From contig NZ_JACXWX010000043.1 of assembly GCF_014764505.1 (NCBI RefSeq), positions 1-38,451 on the forward strand: a stretch of DNA of 38,451 bases, read 5' to 3'. The position numbers and the translations under genes are program-made. The first letter of the stretch is position 1. The number at the start of each line of letters is the position of its first letter. This DNA is from Phormidium tenue FACHB-886 (GTDB lineage: Bacteria; Cyanobacteriota; Cyanobacteriia; Elainellales; Elainellaceae). Shown here one piece after another: positions 8,339-16,652 of this stretch. The notes beneath the pieces are model-generated. The model saw only the letters and a list, made by a program, of their open reading frames with translations. It was not told the DNA's origin and ran no database searches.

Positions 8339-10837
8339 TTAAGGTGAGCAGATAGGGACGGTTACAGCAATCACAGCTCCGGCTCCGGGCTGGGTCTGTA
8401 GCTGAAACTGAGCGCCGATCTGCTCTGCTCGCTGTCGCATGCTAATTAAGCCGAATCCATTACGGCAATGCTGTGGATCAAATCCTCGCCCGTCATCTCG
8501 CACACAGAGTTGGAGGTGGTCAGAGGCATAGATGAGGTGAACCTCAATCACGCTGGCTTGAGCATAGCGCAAACTGTTAGTAAGGGATTCTTGAGCAATT
8601 CGCAGCAGGTTCAGACCAACTTCAGCCTGCAAACAGTAGGGCGTTCCTTGAGTATGAACCATCGCTTGAATAGAGGTGCCTGTAGTTAGTTGTTGGATGA
8701 TACGGCTCAAGGTATCTGCAATGAAACAGTAGTCAGTGTTTTCCTGACATAGCGACCATACCGACAGGCGAGCCTCGGTTAAGCCCTCTTTGGCGATGGC
8801 TTGAGCGAGAGTAATGCAGTCTTGAACTTCGTTTGGTTCACTGTCAAGCAAGCTATCGGCAATTTGAAGTTGCATCAGCACGCCTATGAAGGATTGCGAC
8901 AGGGAATCATGAATTTCTCCTGCCATACGATTTCGTTCTGCCAAAATTGCCGCTTGTTGCGCCTCGTCTGCCAATTGTATGAGTTGAATCGCAAGTGCAG
9001 CTTGATGGGCGAGGGCTTCGACGAGGACTTGCCTTTGACCGCCTTCAGGATGTGGCTCACGAAAAGCAAAACCAATACCACCCACAATTTGCTCCCCGAC
9101 AATCAGTGGCACATGCAGCACCGATCGAAGACCAGCGCGGCTTAAAAATTCACCTGCGCCCGGTGAAAATAGGGCTGCATCAGCTTGAGGGTCATACCAA
9201 CGGGGGCAACGTTCCCGTTCGGCGATCGTATGAAAGTTTTCCGGTTGCATCTCATCAAGGCTGAAAGAAGGTGGGAGTTCAGGCTCATGCTTTACGTTCC
9301 CGTTGTGCTGGTGTAGGGAATTGTACCGGCGCTGTTTATTGTCATACACCACCAGATGGGCGCTATCTGCCCCTAGCTGCCGTGAGGTTTCGAGCAGCAA
9401 TTCATCAAAGAAGTGGGTTAGATCACCTTGTTTAGTCAGCCTGACCGCCGTTCGGGCGAGTGCATCATTTGCCCTTTCCAGTTCCGCAGCGCGTTCGTAA
9501 GCCGCTCTCTCTTGCTCACGGGCGATCGCCGCTTGTTTTGCTTCTTTTGCCAGTCGCGTCAGTTCGAGAGCCACTGCAACTTGATAGGAGAGCGCAGTGA
9601 TTGCCTCAGTAACAACAGTACTGGGACTGTCGGTTGTACGAAAAGCTAATCCCAGATACCCAAAAACCTCACTGCTAGTTGAGAATGGAATGTCCCAAAC
9701 TGCTTTATGCCCATGTGCTCTGTGATACTCTGTAGCTTGTGGAAACCAGTCCATACCATCTGGGGTCAATTTCCACCACATTGTTTGACCATTGGCAACT
9801 TTGGTGAAGTAGCCAGTCTGATCGCGCCGCGTCCAATCTCGTACCGCAATGGAAAATGGATGATTCTGCAACGGTTCGCCCCGCAGCAATTCATCGTCCT
9901 GTAAGATGGCAACAAACTCAAATTCTGTTCCTGCCACTCGACGCAGCACCGCTCCAGCCGCTGCACCAGAGGCTGCAATCGCCTCACGCAGAAATACAGT
10001 AAGAATGTCGTCGATGTTAGTGATCGTGGTGAGTTCAATTGCAGACCGTTGGAAAGCCTCGTTTGCTTTAGCCAGTTCTGCTGCGCGTTCTTGAGCCGCC
10101 TTTTCACTCAGCAACGCCTGCCGCTCGGCTTCTTCTCGTGCCTGCTGCATCCGTTGACGCACAATTGCACTGCCGATGCAGTCCGCTGCCGTTTGTAGTG
10201 TTGCTAATTCTGCTGAGGTGTGGTGCTTCGCCTCTTGGCAGTCGTCAAATACTAAAATCCCCCACCATTGCTCATTCACACGCATAGGGATGGCGTAGCC
10301 CGACTTGACCTCCACTCCTGGGAATAATGCCTGTAGCGATTCATCCCATTCTGAGCGCAGACCGCCAAACCCTTTGTTCTGCACAAACGTCTGGAAGAAG
10401 CTTTCTAAATTTCTTGTGTCTATTTGTTTGGCTTGGAGGGGCGATTGCTGTTGCCTTGTATCGGGTCTGATCCATTCGTAAAGAACATTGTGATAACGTG
10501 AGAACGGACGGGCAGGGTTATCACACAGGCTCTCTAGTATTTGGATGCGATCGGTTTCCAAACTCTCCCCGAGAATTCGCAGTGCGCTATTGATGGCTTG
10601 GTCAGGGTCATTGTTTGTCAATAAAGCATTGGCAGCAGAGGCGGTGGCTGCTAACAGGCGATGCTCTGAAGCAGAATCGCTACCCTTTAATTGCTGAGTT
10701 GCCTGGGAGTGCTCATACGACTGGAGACGCGATCGTAGCTCATGGTTCTCTTGCTTCAGCATCACAAGTTGGGCTTGCAGATTAGCCAATTGCTCATCAA
10801 CCTGCTCATCAGGTTTATGTGTGCCTGACTCTGACAT
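8339..10837 (-). CDS. multi-GAF sensor histidine kinase, NarL (HisKA_3) type
   Basis: An 832-residue cytosolic sensor kinase with no membrane segment. In order it has an N-terminal coiled coil (about 10-50), three GAF domains (roughly 65-230, 265-435 and 465-620) separated by Ala/Glu-rich helices, a HisKA_3 dimerisation domain with the phosphoacceptor in GEIHDSLSQ (His643), and a HATPase domain with N box ESLTNSL (Asn754) and G box DDGRGFD near 781, then GFGLISMRQRAEQIGA. HisKA_3 kinases normally pair with LuxR/NarL-type response regulators, but none is encoded nearby, so it is an orphan. GAF domains may bind a small ligand; no Cys-based bilin site stands out. A GAGGA ribosome-binding site lies close before the ATG. 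Confidence 0.93.
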   Translation of the reverse strand: MSESGTHKPDEQVDEQLANLQAQLVMLKQENHELRSRLQSYEHSQATQQLKGSDSASEHRLLAATASAANALLTNNDPDQAINSALRILGESLETDRIQILESLCDNPARPFSRYHNVLYEWIRPDTRQQQSPLQAKQIDTRNLESFFQTFVQNKGFGGLRSEWDESLQALFPGVEVKSGYAIPMRVNEQWWGILVFDDCQEAKHHTSAELATLQTAADCIGSAIVRQRMQQAREEAERQALLSEKAAQERAAELAKANEAFQRSAIELTTITNIDDILTVFLREAIAASGAAAGAVLRRVAGTEFEFVAILQDDELLRGEPLQNHPFSIAVRDWTRRDQTGYFTKVANGQTMWWKLTPDGMDWFPQATEYHRAHGHKAVWDIPFSTSSEVFGYLGLAFRTTDSPSTVVTEAITALSYQVAVALELTRLAKEAKQAAIAREQERAAYERAAELERANDALARTAVRLTKQGDLTHFFDELLLETSRQLGADSAHLVVYDNKQRRYNSLHQHNGNVKHEPELPPSFSLDEMQPENFHTIAERERCPRWYDPQADAALFSPGAGEFLSRAGLRSVLHVPLIVGEQIVGGIGFAFREPHPEGGQRQVLVEALAHQAALAIQLIQLADEAQQAAILAERNRMAGEIHDSLSQSFIGVLMQLQIADSLLDSEPNEVQDCITLAQAIAKEGLTEARLSVWSLCQENTDYCFIADTLSRIIQQLTTGTSIQAMVHTQGTPYCLQAEVGLNLLRIAQESLTNSLRYAQASVIEVHLIYASDHLQLCVRDDGRGFDPQHCRNGFGLISMRQRAEQIGAQFQLQTQPGAGAVIAVTVPICSP

Positions 10838-10872
10838 GCTTCCTCAAGAGAAATTAGCCCGACCTGTAATTC

Positions 10873-10986
10873 ATGCGTTCAACGGCAACCAAATTACTCG
10901 TTCTTAGTTTAGTCGGATTCGCTCTAGTTGGCATAACGAATGGTACAAAATTGATCTTGATTTCTTTGGTAACTCCTAAGAATTAG
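10873..10986 (+). other. short ORF, possible truncated secreted protein start
   Basis: A 37-codon ORF begins 35 bp from the divergent kinase gene. Its first 24 residues look like a signal peptide or one membrane helix (KLLVLSLVGFALVGI). It runs straight into the end of the IS4-like relic, so it may be the start of a gene truncated by that insertion, or simply chance. There is no clear ribosome-binding site. Confidence 0.2.
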
Positions 10987-11450
10987 GACAAAAATTGTAG
11001 AACATCCCGGAAATCATCCATTTTCTGCTCCAAGTTGAGAACAATGTGGCGGAGACGATCAAAACCATAACGGAAGATGCTCTTAGCTCTGCGTCTATGT
11101 TGTTTGATCGTCAATGGCTTGAGCTCATGGAGCCATTGTCCAGTCAGGCTGACCCAGCACAGAGCTAATGAGAGTAATGCCAGGAGTTTACTCAATCGCT
11201 CCAAATCCGTCAGATGAGTCAATTCCAGGCAAAACCCACACGTTTTGAAGATGCCAAATAAGGTTTCAATAGACCACCGTTTGGCGTAATTGGGGATGGC
11301 GGATTTGGGGGCACTTTGGGGCGCCACCACCAACAGTGAACTGCCCTCTAACCGAAAAGCGGCAATATAGACCCAGTGTCCCCATAAGCGTCGCTTGCGG
11401 TTGAGCGATGCCAAACAAAATCCCTCGACTTCCTGGGTTGGATACAGCCG
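10983..11450 (-). pseudogene. IS4-family transposase, C-terminal part
   Basis: The translation from VEGFCLASLNRKRRLWGHWVY through NYAKRWSIETLFGIFKTCGFCLE to the C-terminus (DFRDVLQFLS) matches the last third of cyanobacterial IS4-family transposases. The YAKRWxIExxF block carries the catalytic Glu, and LALCWVSLTGQWL follows as in the family. The N-terminal two thirds, with both catalytic Asp residues, are missing. The open frame continues upstream without interruption into a different transposase fragment (11451-11674), giving one continuous but chimeric ORF up to 11570. This is a deletion product, not a working enzyme. Confidence 0.75.
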
Positions 11451-11674
11451 CAAGTACACCAAAATAAACAACAATTTATTGCAGGTTTGCTTAACTTGGG
11501 GCTGCGCCCTCCCCCGTAGCGTTGTTGTTGAGCTTGATGGATATAATGCTACTCCATATAGTGCTGCCATGCCTGCTCAAAGCTGACGAGAAGTTGCTCG
11601 AATTCAACCCCTGTTAACCCTGTCAAGCTTTGTAACACTTGAGGTTTGTTTTGAACTTGGGTGTAGGACAGCAT
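11451..11674 (-). pseudogene. IS5-like transposase, N-terminal HTH fragment
   Basis: Reading from the ATG at 11674 gives MLSYTQVQNKPQVLQSLTG, LTGVEFEQLLVSFEQAW and a stop after HYME. The frame then resumes as RYGGGR, and in another frame NKLLFILVYLRLYPTQEV. These blocks match the N-terminal region (HTH_Tnp_4 type) of DDE transposases that start with a short helical domain and a KLLFILVYLRxYPTQE motif. One stop and one frameshift are visible. At PTQEV it is fused to the IS4 C-terminus, so two IS relics are joined end to end. Confidence 0.6.
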
Positions 11675-11756
11675 CTTTGCCTCCAAGCGTTCCCTCTGGT
11701 TTTATGACTTCCAGCTTAACTTTATTCCCGATAAAGTTTATTAATCAAAGGTGTGA

Positions 11757-12353
11757 TCAGGCTGTGACAGAGGCGATCGCTTTCCCGACTTCAGTTGCTT
11801 TTGGAACTTCAATCAACTGTCCCGTTTTGACATCGTAGATAAAACCATAAACCGGAATACTTTGAGGAACGAGGGGATGATTGCGAATCCGCTTAACGTC
11901 CACATAAACGCTCTCTGCTAAGTCTTTGAACGTTAGCCAATCAACAAATTCACCTTCCGCTGAACCAGGAGTTTGCCCCACATCTCGCCAGCCATTTGCA
12001 TCAATCACAGCCGTTTCCAAACTGCTAGACAATAAGCTGCGAATAATCTCATCGGTAAACAACTGCATTCCGCAATCCGTGTGATGGATCACAAACCATT
12101 CGCGAGTACCCAACAATTTGTAAGAGATGACAAGCGATCGAATCGCATCATCACTCGCCCGCCCGCCTGCATTCCGAACCACATGAGCATCTCCTTCTGA
12201 CAACCCAGCATACTTGGCTGGATCAAGCCGAGCATCCATACAGGTCAAAATCGCAAAACGGCGACTTGGTGGCAGCGGCAAACTTCCTTTGTCGCTAAAG
12301 CTATCAACGTAGCTCTGATTTGCAGATAGTACTTCGTCTAGAATCCGGCTCAT
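11757..12353 (-). CDS. beta-class carbonic anhydrase (or CS2/COS-hydrolase-like relative)
   Basis: A 198-residue beta-carbonic-anhydrase-fold protein. Zinc ligands Cys38, His91 and Cys94 and the Asp40-Arg42 dyad are present in CMDARLD and HHTDCGM. The family interconverts CO2 and bicarbonate; some members of this compact subclass instead hydrolyse CS2 or COS. No signal peptide is seen, so it should be cytosolic. It lies downstream of an orphan sulfonate/nitrate-type binding protein on the same strand, separated by 143 bp that contain a strong inverted repeat (12434-12473). That neighbour makes a sulfur substrate conceivable, but ordinary carbonic anhydrase activity is the default reading. No good ribosome-binding site precedes the start. 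Confidence 0.9.
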   Translation of the reverse strand: MSRILDEVLSANQSYVDSFSDKGSLPLPPSRRFAILTCMDARLDPAKYAGLSEGDAHVVRNAGGRASDDAIRSLVISYKLLGTREWFVIHHTDCGMQLFTDEIIRSLLSSSLETAVIDANGWRDVGQTPGSAEGEFVDWLTFKDLAESVYVDVKRIRNHPLVPQSIPVYGFIYDVKTGQLIEVPKATEVGKAIASVTA

Positions 12354-12433
12354 AGTCAGCGTTTTTCCCGTAATTGAACTCTCAAAATTTTTCTGGGGAT
12401 AACCTCACCGAGTTACAGATAACTCAGCTACAG

Positions 12434-12473
12434 GAGTTGTAAATGTTGTGTTATCTATCAACATCTACAACTC
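12434..12473. terminator. inverted repeat after the binding-protein gene
   Basis: Arms of 15 bp (12434-12448 and 12459-12473) pair at 14 positions around a 10-base loop. The structure begins 24 bp past the stop codon of the binding protein at 12497 and before the carbonic anhydrase start. It has the size of a transcription terminator or mRNA-stabilising hairpin but lacks a T-run on either strand, so a classic rho-independent terminator is uncertain. Confidence 0.45.
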
Positions 12474-12496
12474 ACTTCCATTTCACAGCTGTATCA

Positions 12497-13591
12497 TCAT
12501 CGCTTTGCTAATACCTCTTTGGGAAGTAGAGAGGCATATTGATCAGGTGATAAAAACCCGTCACGCACATTCACATTTTTAGGAATCACTTTCAAGCCAT
12601 ACCACTTATCGGCAACCACTTGCTGTCTGTTGACAATATCTTCAGTAATGGGTTGAACACCCCATTCTGTTTTGTCATACATTGTTTCGAGTATCTTCGG
12701 ATCAAGTTGCGTAACAGGGGCTAGAAGTTCTGTAATTTCTTTGCGATTTTGGCTTGCCCAAACCTCAGCTTTTTCCAACTCTTCGAGGAAGACTTTCAAC
12801 ACCTCTGGATGTTGCTCTAAAAATTCTCGTCGAGTGGAGTAGAAGTTTGTCGTATCGCGTAAACCGTCGCCACCATCAAACAGCACACGTCCCGTTCCTT
12901 TTTGCACATTTCTCGTGACAAATGGCTCCCATACAAACCAGCCATCGACCTTACCTTCAGCAAAGGCAGCATTGGCATCAGGGGGTGGCAGAAAGACCGA
13001 TTCAATATCGCTCAATTGCAAACCTTCCTTCTCCAATGCTCTAACCGTTAAGTAATGACCGATCGAGGCTTTCTGAAAGGCAATCCGCTTACCTTTCAAA
13101 TCAGCAATATTCTGAGCTGTGGAAGCTTGAGGAACTAAAAGAGAAATCAGGTTGCCGTTGACTGGAGTTGCTGCCAAATAGACCAGGGGCGCACCTGCGG
13201 CTTGAGCAAAAATAGGAGGCGATTCTGCGGTCGATGCGAGGTCAAGGCTGCCTGCATTAAGAGCTTCAAGCTGCTGAGGTCCGGCGAGATACTCATCCCA
13301 GGAGACGGTAAACCCCAATGGTTCTAACGCTTTTTCGAGGGTGCCTTGTTTTTCAAGTGCGGCAAGAGCCGTGAGTTGTTTAGATCGTACAACGTGAAAT
13401 ACTTTTTGCTCGGTGCTTGCAGGAGCACTGGCGCCATTTTGTGAGGAAGCATCAGGTACCGTACTAGATTGTGTTGTGCAACTTCCCAATGTTGTAGTAA
13501 GCACTAAACAGTAGGCTGCTGCAAATAACAAAAAGCGCCGAGTAAATCGTCGGTTTACCCAGGATGAAATCTTGGCTCTTAAGCTTTGCAT
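12497..13591 (-). CDS. orphan ABC substrate-binding lipoprotein, SsuA/NMT1 type
   Basis: A 364-residue periplasmic binding protein of the aliphatic sulfonate/nitrate/taurine group. It has an Arg-rich N-terminus, one hydrophobic segment and lipobox TLGSC (Cys38). Mature-domain features include LDLASTAESPPIFAQAAGAPLVYLA, DLKGKRIAFQKASIGHYL and GKVDGWFVWEPF, typical of SsuA-like proteins that present organosulfur compounds to SsuBC. No permease or ATPase lies beside it; the nearest matching set is at 27985-30967. An AAGGAG ribosome-binding site is present 11 bases upstream. Its upstream region carries the shared motif (13799-13820) also found before the sulfur operon at 26115, which supports a role in sulfur scavenging. 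Confidence 0.88.
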   Translation of the reverse strand: MQSLRAKISSWVNRRFTRRFLLFAAAYCLVLTTTLGSCTTQSSTVPDASSQNGASAPASTEQKVFHVVRSKQLTALAALEKQGTLEKALEPLGFTVSWDEYLAGPQQLEALNAGSLDLASTAESPPIFAQAAGAPLVYLAATPVNGNLISLLVPQASTAQNIADLKGKRIAFQKASIGHYLTVRALEKEGLQLSDIESVFLPPPDANAAFAEGKVDGWFVWEPFVTRNVQKGTGRVLFDGGDGLRDTTNFYSTRREFLEQHPEVLKVFLEELEKAEVWASQNRKEITELLAPVTQLDPKILETMYDKTEWGVQPITEDIVNRQQVVADKWYGLKVIPKNVNVRDGFLSPDQYASLLPKEVLAKR

Positions 13592-13798
13592 AGATCTATT
13601 GTCTCCTTCATTTTAGCTCAATGGAAAATGCAAAATCTTACTAAGATTAAGCCCACTGCTTGCTAACGGTTTGCTTCAAGTTCAGTCTTAATCAGGGCAC
13701 TATAGGATTTCCTTCTAACATTTGATACTTCCTTTCAGATAGCATAATCAGCAATCTCAGGATGCTAGAAGCAATTTACCCTCAGCTTGATTAATAAT

Positions 13799-13820
13799 CT
13801 ACGGTAAATCGGTAGATATA
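13799..13820. promoter_or_regulatory. shared sulfur-gene motif, site upstream of 13591
   Basis: Read toward the gene (minus strand) the core is CTACCGATTTACCGTAG, with flanks extending the dyad to ATCTAC...GTAGAT. It lies about 218 bp upstream of the start codon. A site identical at 20 of 21 positions lies about 203 bp upstream of the OsmC operon, in the same orientation relative to its gene. The stretch 13592-14044 holds no gene. Confidence 0.6.
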
Positions 13821-13910
13821 TAGTATTTTACAGGAATACAATTTCATACTTGCCTTGAAAGATCAAGTAAATTCTGCACTATTTATTAGTGGCTTAACAT
13901 AAATTTGCTT

Positions 13911-13928
13911 TTGTAACTTGAGTTACAA
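13911..13928. promoter_or_regulatory. palindrome matching the NtcA consensus
   Basis: TTGTAACTTGAGTTACAA has 8-bp perfect arms and fits GTA-N8-TAC, the consensus of the cyanobacterial nitrogen regulator NtcA. On the minus strand an AT-rich TAATAA lies about 24 bases further on, in the range where NtcA-activated promoters have their -10 box. It is about 320 bp from the 13591 start codon. The short consensus occurs often by chance; the full 18-bp symmetry is what makes it worth noting. Confidence 0.35.
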
Positions 13929-14044
13929 GTTTTTTGTAAATTGAACTACATCTTTTGAATTGCGACATCTTATGTTGCAATAAGAATAAGACTTGATTCC
14001 TTGGAAAAAATAATGGTAGGTTGCTAATCACTCAAATTAAAGTT

Positions 14045-15008
14045 GTCAGAACCGAGTATTTAAATCACGTCTCTTTCTTGGAAACGAGTCTTTCCTTTTA
14101 TTTTCTTTATTAAGCAACCTTGAAGATCGCTTGTAGTTCATTGACTCGTGCTAGACATTGTTCTCTTCTCTTGGGTAGAGACGCTACTCCTGTCATGTAA
14201 CGCTGGGTCTCATCAAATTTTTCACTTCACCATACGCTTAACAAAATCGCTGCGCTGATTCAAACGCTCCAAACCCTAATGTTGGATAGTAGCGTTGCTT
14301 TATGCCCCAATGGTGCTGATCGATCGGATTCCTCGGCAATCTCTTACCCATGTTCAACCGCTTCTCCCAGTTCTTTTGCGATCGCTCTCGGATAGCTCCT
14401 GTGTCCATCCGTTGCTACTCGTTGTGGCGGTTGTTCTGCGATTTCATAGGCTTGAGCAAAAAACGCTTTGGCTGCTTCCATGTCTCGCTTCTCGCTTAAT
14501 CTCACATCGACTAGATTGCCATCTTCATCTATGCCTCGATACAAGTAACACCACTAACCGCCGACTCGAATGTAGGTTTTGTCCACAAACCAGATCTTGC
14601 TTACCTTTCCCTGACGTTTGGCTCTCAGCTGCCGGGCAAAGACCGGAGCAAAACGCTTTTTCCAATCCCGCACGGTTTCATGGGTGAACTCAAACCTTCG
14701 CAATAAGAAGAATTCGGCAATATCGCGAAAGCTCAGCCTGTAGCGCAACCGACAGCAGTACTTGAAAGACGATATCGGTCGACACCGAAGATGAAGTTGA
14801 AGGAGGTGCCAGTCCGTTCATTAAAGGTGCGATGACAGTTCTTGCACTGAAACATTGCATAGCCCAGCTTCGTTGTATGTTCCAGGCGAGTCGCACGAGT
14901 TGAGCAGCAATATGGGCAATTCATAAGTAAGCTGGGCAGGAGATTGAGGGCAGCAGTCAGTTTATCAAGTCGGGGCTTCTGCCCTCAAGTTGAGTACCCA
15001 GTTCTGAC
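14045..15008 (-). mobile_element. decayed IS6-like element with terminal repeats
   Basis: GTCAGAAC at 14045-14052 and its complement at 15001-15008 sit in inverted orientation, within roughly 20-bp ends that agree at about 14 positions. Between them is one broken transposase gene (14110-14924). A second copy of the left end, 21 of 25 positions alike, occurs at about 25556-25580, also about 59 bp beyond a transposase stop codon, which supports the boundary. Exact ends and any target duplication are not resolved. Confidence 0.55.
14110..14924 (-). pseudogene. IS6-like transposase with zinc-ribbon N-terminus, multiply frameshifted
   Basis: The parts read in order but in several frames. They are an N-terminal zinc ribbon (MNCPYC...FQCKNCHRTFNERTG, Cys pairs 2 residues apart), STDIVFQVLL, then RYRLSFRDIAEFFLLRRFEFTHETVRDW. 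A DDE block WFVDKTYIRV follows, whose usual DET is DKT here, and then a stop. After that come YRGIDEDGNLVDVRLSEKRDM and DGHRSYPRAI, another stop, NPIDQHHWGIKQRYYPTLGF with a further stop, and finally RVNELQAIFKVA ending at 14110. At least two frameshifts and three stops are present, so the gene is dead. The tail matches the fragment at 25394-25510. Confidence 0.75.
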
Positions 15009-15122
15009 GGTTTCGCTTAAGTTATCAATAGTGACTGGTCAGAACGACTGCGATCGTCAACACTTAGGACATTTCAAAGTGCTTTGTTCTAACCGTACTC
15101 ATATCCTTTGAGGTTCTTCACC

Positions 15123-16025
15123 ATGCCGCCTGAAAACTCACCATTACCTATGCCAAGCCGCATAACTGCAAAGCACACTTGGTGGCGTGTATTCCTAATC
15201 GGTTTATTGCTTTATGTAATTAGCATTGTACTGACGGTGATGACGGGGAACCCTAATCTTTTCCCAACGATGATTTTACTGGGTAATTTCCTTATCCCGA
15301 TCACCTTTGTTATCTTCCTCTATGAACGACAGCATCTCAGTTCTATTACTTTTTCACGTTTGATGTTATGTCTTTTCTATGGGGGCGTTTTAGGGATTTG
15401 TGCAGCAGGTTTTTTGGAGCCGTTACTTCTTTCTTATGGAAGATCAGATTTTGTGGGTACTTCTTCAACAATTGATCTCATTACAGCTTTCAAGATAGGA
15501 TTAATTGAGGAGTTTGTGAAAGGTTTAGTCGTTGTTTTCATGGCTCGTAATCTACGGCACACCTCTGAATTAAACGGACTGTTAATTGGTGCTGCTGTTG
15601 GGATGGGATTTGCAGCTCTGGAAAGTACAGGATATGCATTCTCTGTATTTTTAGATGTATTTGCAAAAGTTGGGGAGAAACCCGTTGATCAAGAGGCGAT
15701 CGCTATTCTTTTTACCGTAGTGATTACTGCTTTGCGAAGCTTACTTGCTCCATTTGGGCACGCTGTTTGGACTGCTCTGCTTGCAGCTGTTCTGTTTCGC
15801 GAGAGCAGCTCCAGTCGCTTTCGGCTCACAGGATTAGTAGTTCTTACATATTTCACAGTCGCTTTACTTCACGGATTATGGGATGGATTACCCGGATTGA
15901 TAACTGTTCCATTTGTTAATCTGCTGTCCTTACTAATAGTAGGAATAGCCGGGTTGTTGATGCTTGTTCGCGTGTGGAAGAATGCGCTATATCGTGAAGG
16001 TAAAGTAATCAACCATTTGTCTTGA
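15123..16025 (+). CDS. PrsW-family intramembrane protease
   Basis: A 300-residue membrane protein with about eight hydrophobic segments. It carries the PrsW/CAAX-like protease marks: Glu129-Glu130-x2-Lys133 (IEEFVKG), GMGFAALES, His213 in GHAVWTALL and His250 with Trp253-Asp254 in HGLWDG. PrsW proteins cleave anti-sigma factors or process membrane proteins; the partner here is unknown and no anti-sigma gene is adjacent. I start at the ATG at 15123, preceded by TTGAGG, rather than the TTG five codons upstream. It is the only intact gene between the IS6 relic and the RND remnant, so its natural neighbours may be lost. Confidence 0.85.
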   Translation: MPPENSPLPMPSRITAKHTWWRVFLIGLLLYVISIVLTVMTGNPNLFPTMILLGNFLIPITFVIFLYERQHLSSITFSRLMLCLFYGGVLGICAAGFLEPLLLSYGRSDFVGTSSTIDLITAFKIGLIEEFVKGLVVVFMARNLRHTSELNGLLIGAAVGMGFAALESTGYAFSVFLDVFAKVGEKPVDQEAIAILFTVVITALRSLLAPFGHAVWTALLAAVLFRESSSSRFRLTGLVVLTYFTVALLHGLWDGLPGLITVPFVNLLSLLIVGIAGLLMLVRVWKNALYREGKVINHLS

Positions 16026-16586
16026 TGGTGGAAAAAGAGAGCATACTTGTAATTTTTTCCATTGCTGCTCCGTTCATTACACGCCCTGTTTTAACAACCG
16101 TTTGTACTGTGATCATTTTATTACTGGGAGCGGTTGCGTTCCGCTATTACCTGTAGAATATTTTTCTAAAGTTGCTCCAATTCAGGTGTAGGTAAGTGTT
16201 AGCTATGCGTGCAAAACGGTTTGCAAACTGTTGTCCCACTCTTACCTAAACCGGTTTAAGAGCAAGGCATCGTCGTTAAAACAGCTTCTAGTAGCATTCC
16301 TCAAGTCTACGGATTTCATACAACCAACAGTGAGTTTGATGTCATATTCGTCAGCAACTATGTGAATTTATATATCAATGATGAGATCGCTAGAGTACCA
16401 GGAGTAGGACAGGTCAATATCTTTGGACCAAGCCAGTATGCGATGCGATTTTGGCTTGGTCCAAATGCGCTGGCTAGTTGGAGCGTGACGGTTGATGAGT
16501 ATGAGCTGCCTCTAATCGAGGCGATCGAGCAGCGGGCGGGCCAGGGAAATTACTCGCTTGAGCGCTTTAAGTTTATTCCTCTCTAG
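16025..16586 (+). pseudogene. RND efflux pump (AcrB/HAE1-type), decayed remnant
   Basis: Starting at the ATG at 16025, the translation FITRPVLTTVCTVIILLLGAVA is the first membrane helix of RND pumps (family form FIKRPVFTTVxxxxIxLxG) and hits a stop at 16154. A second frame gives LPVEYFSKVAPIQV and VSVSYA, the conserved start of the porter domain. After more damage a third frame gives EQGIVVKTASSS, SNYVNLYINDEIARVPGVGQVNIFG and YAMRFWLGPNALAS, matching the PN1 region. Hundreds of residues are missing between and after these parts. From about 16500 the frame diverges from RND sequence and ends with a 15-residue tail that recurs at 17102-17147. Confidence 0.72.
16541..16586 (+). repeat. 46-bp imperfect direct repeat, copy 1
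   Basis: This stretch is identical at 40 of 46 positions to 17102-17147, and both copies end in the same TAG. In frame, copy 1 encodes QGNYSLERFKFIPL and copy 2 QGNDSVERSKFIPL, so both look like tails of the same unidentified protein family. The two copies bracket the SnoaL-like gene at 16653-17048. Confidence 0.65.
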
Positions 16587-16652
16587 CGACTGATTGCGAT
16601 CGCTTCAGTCAAGAAGAATCAACAGAATTATGAGATTTCTACACCACTAAGC

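Noticed and set aside
8801-10107. Several ORFs of 65-114 codons overlapping the histidine kinase
   Set aside because: All are other-frame shadows of the kinase gene, which has clear GAF, HisKA_3 and HATPase motifs throughout.
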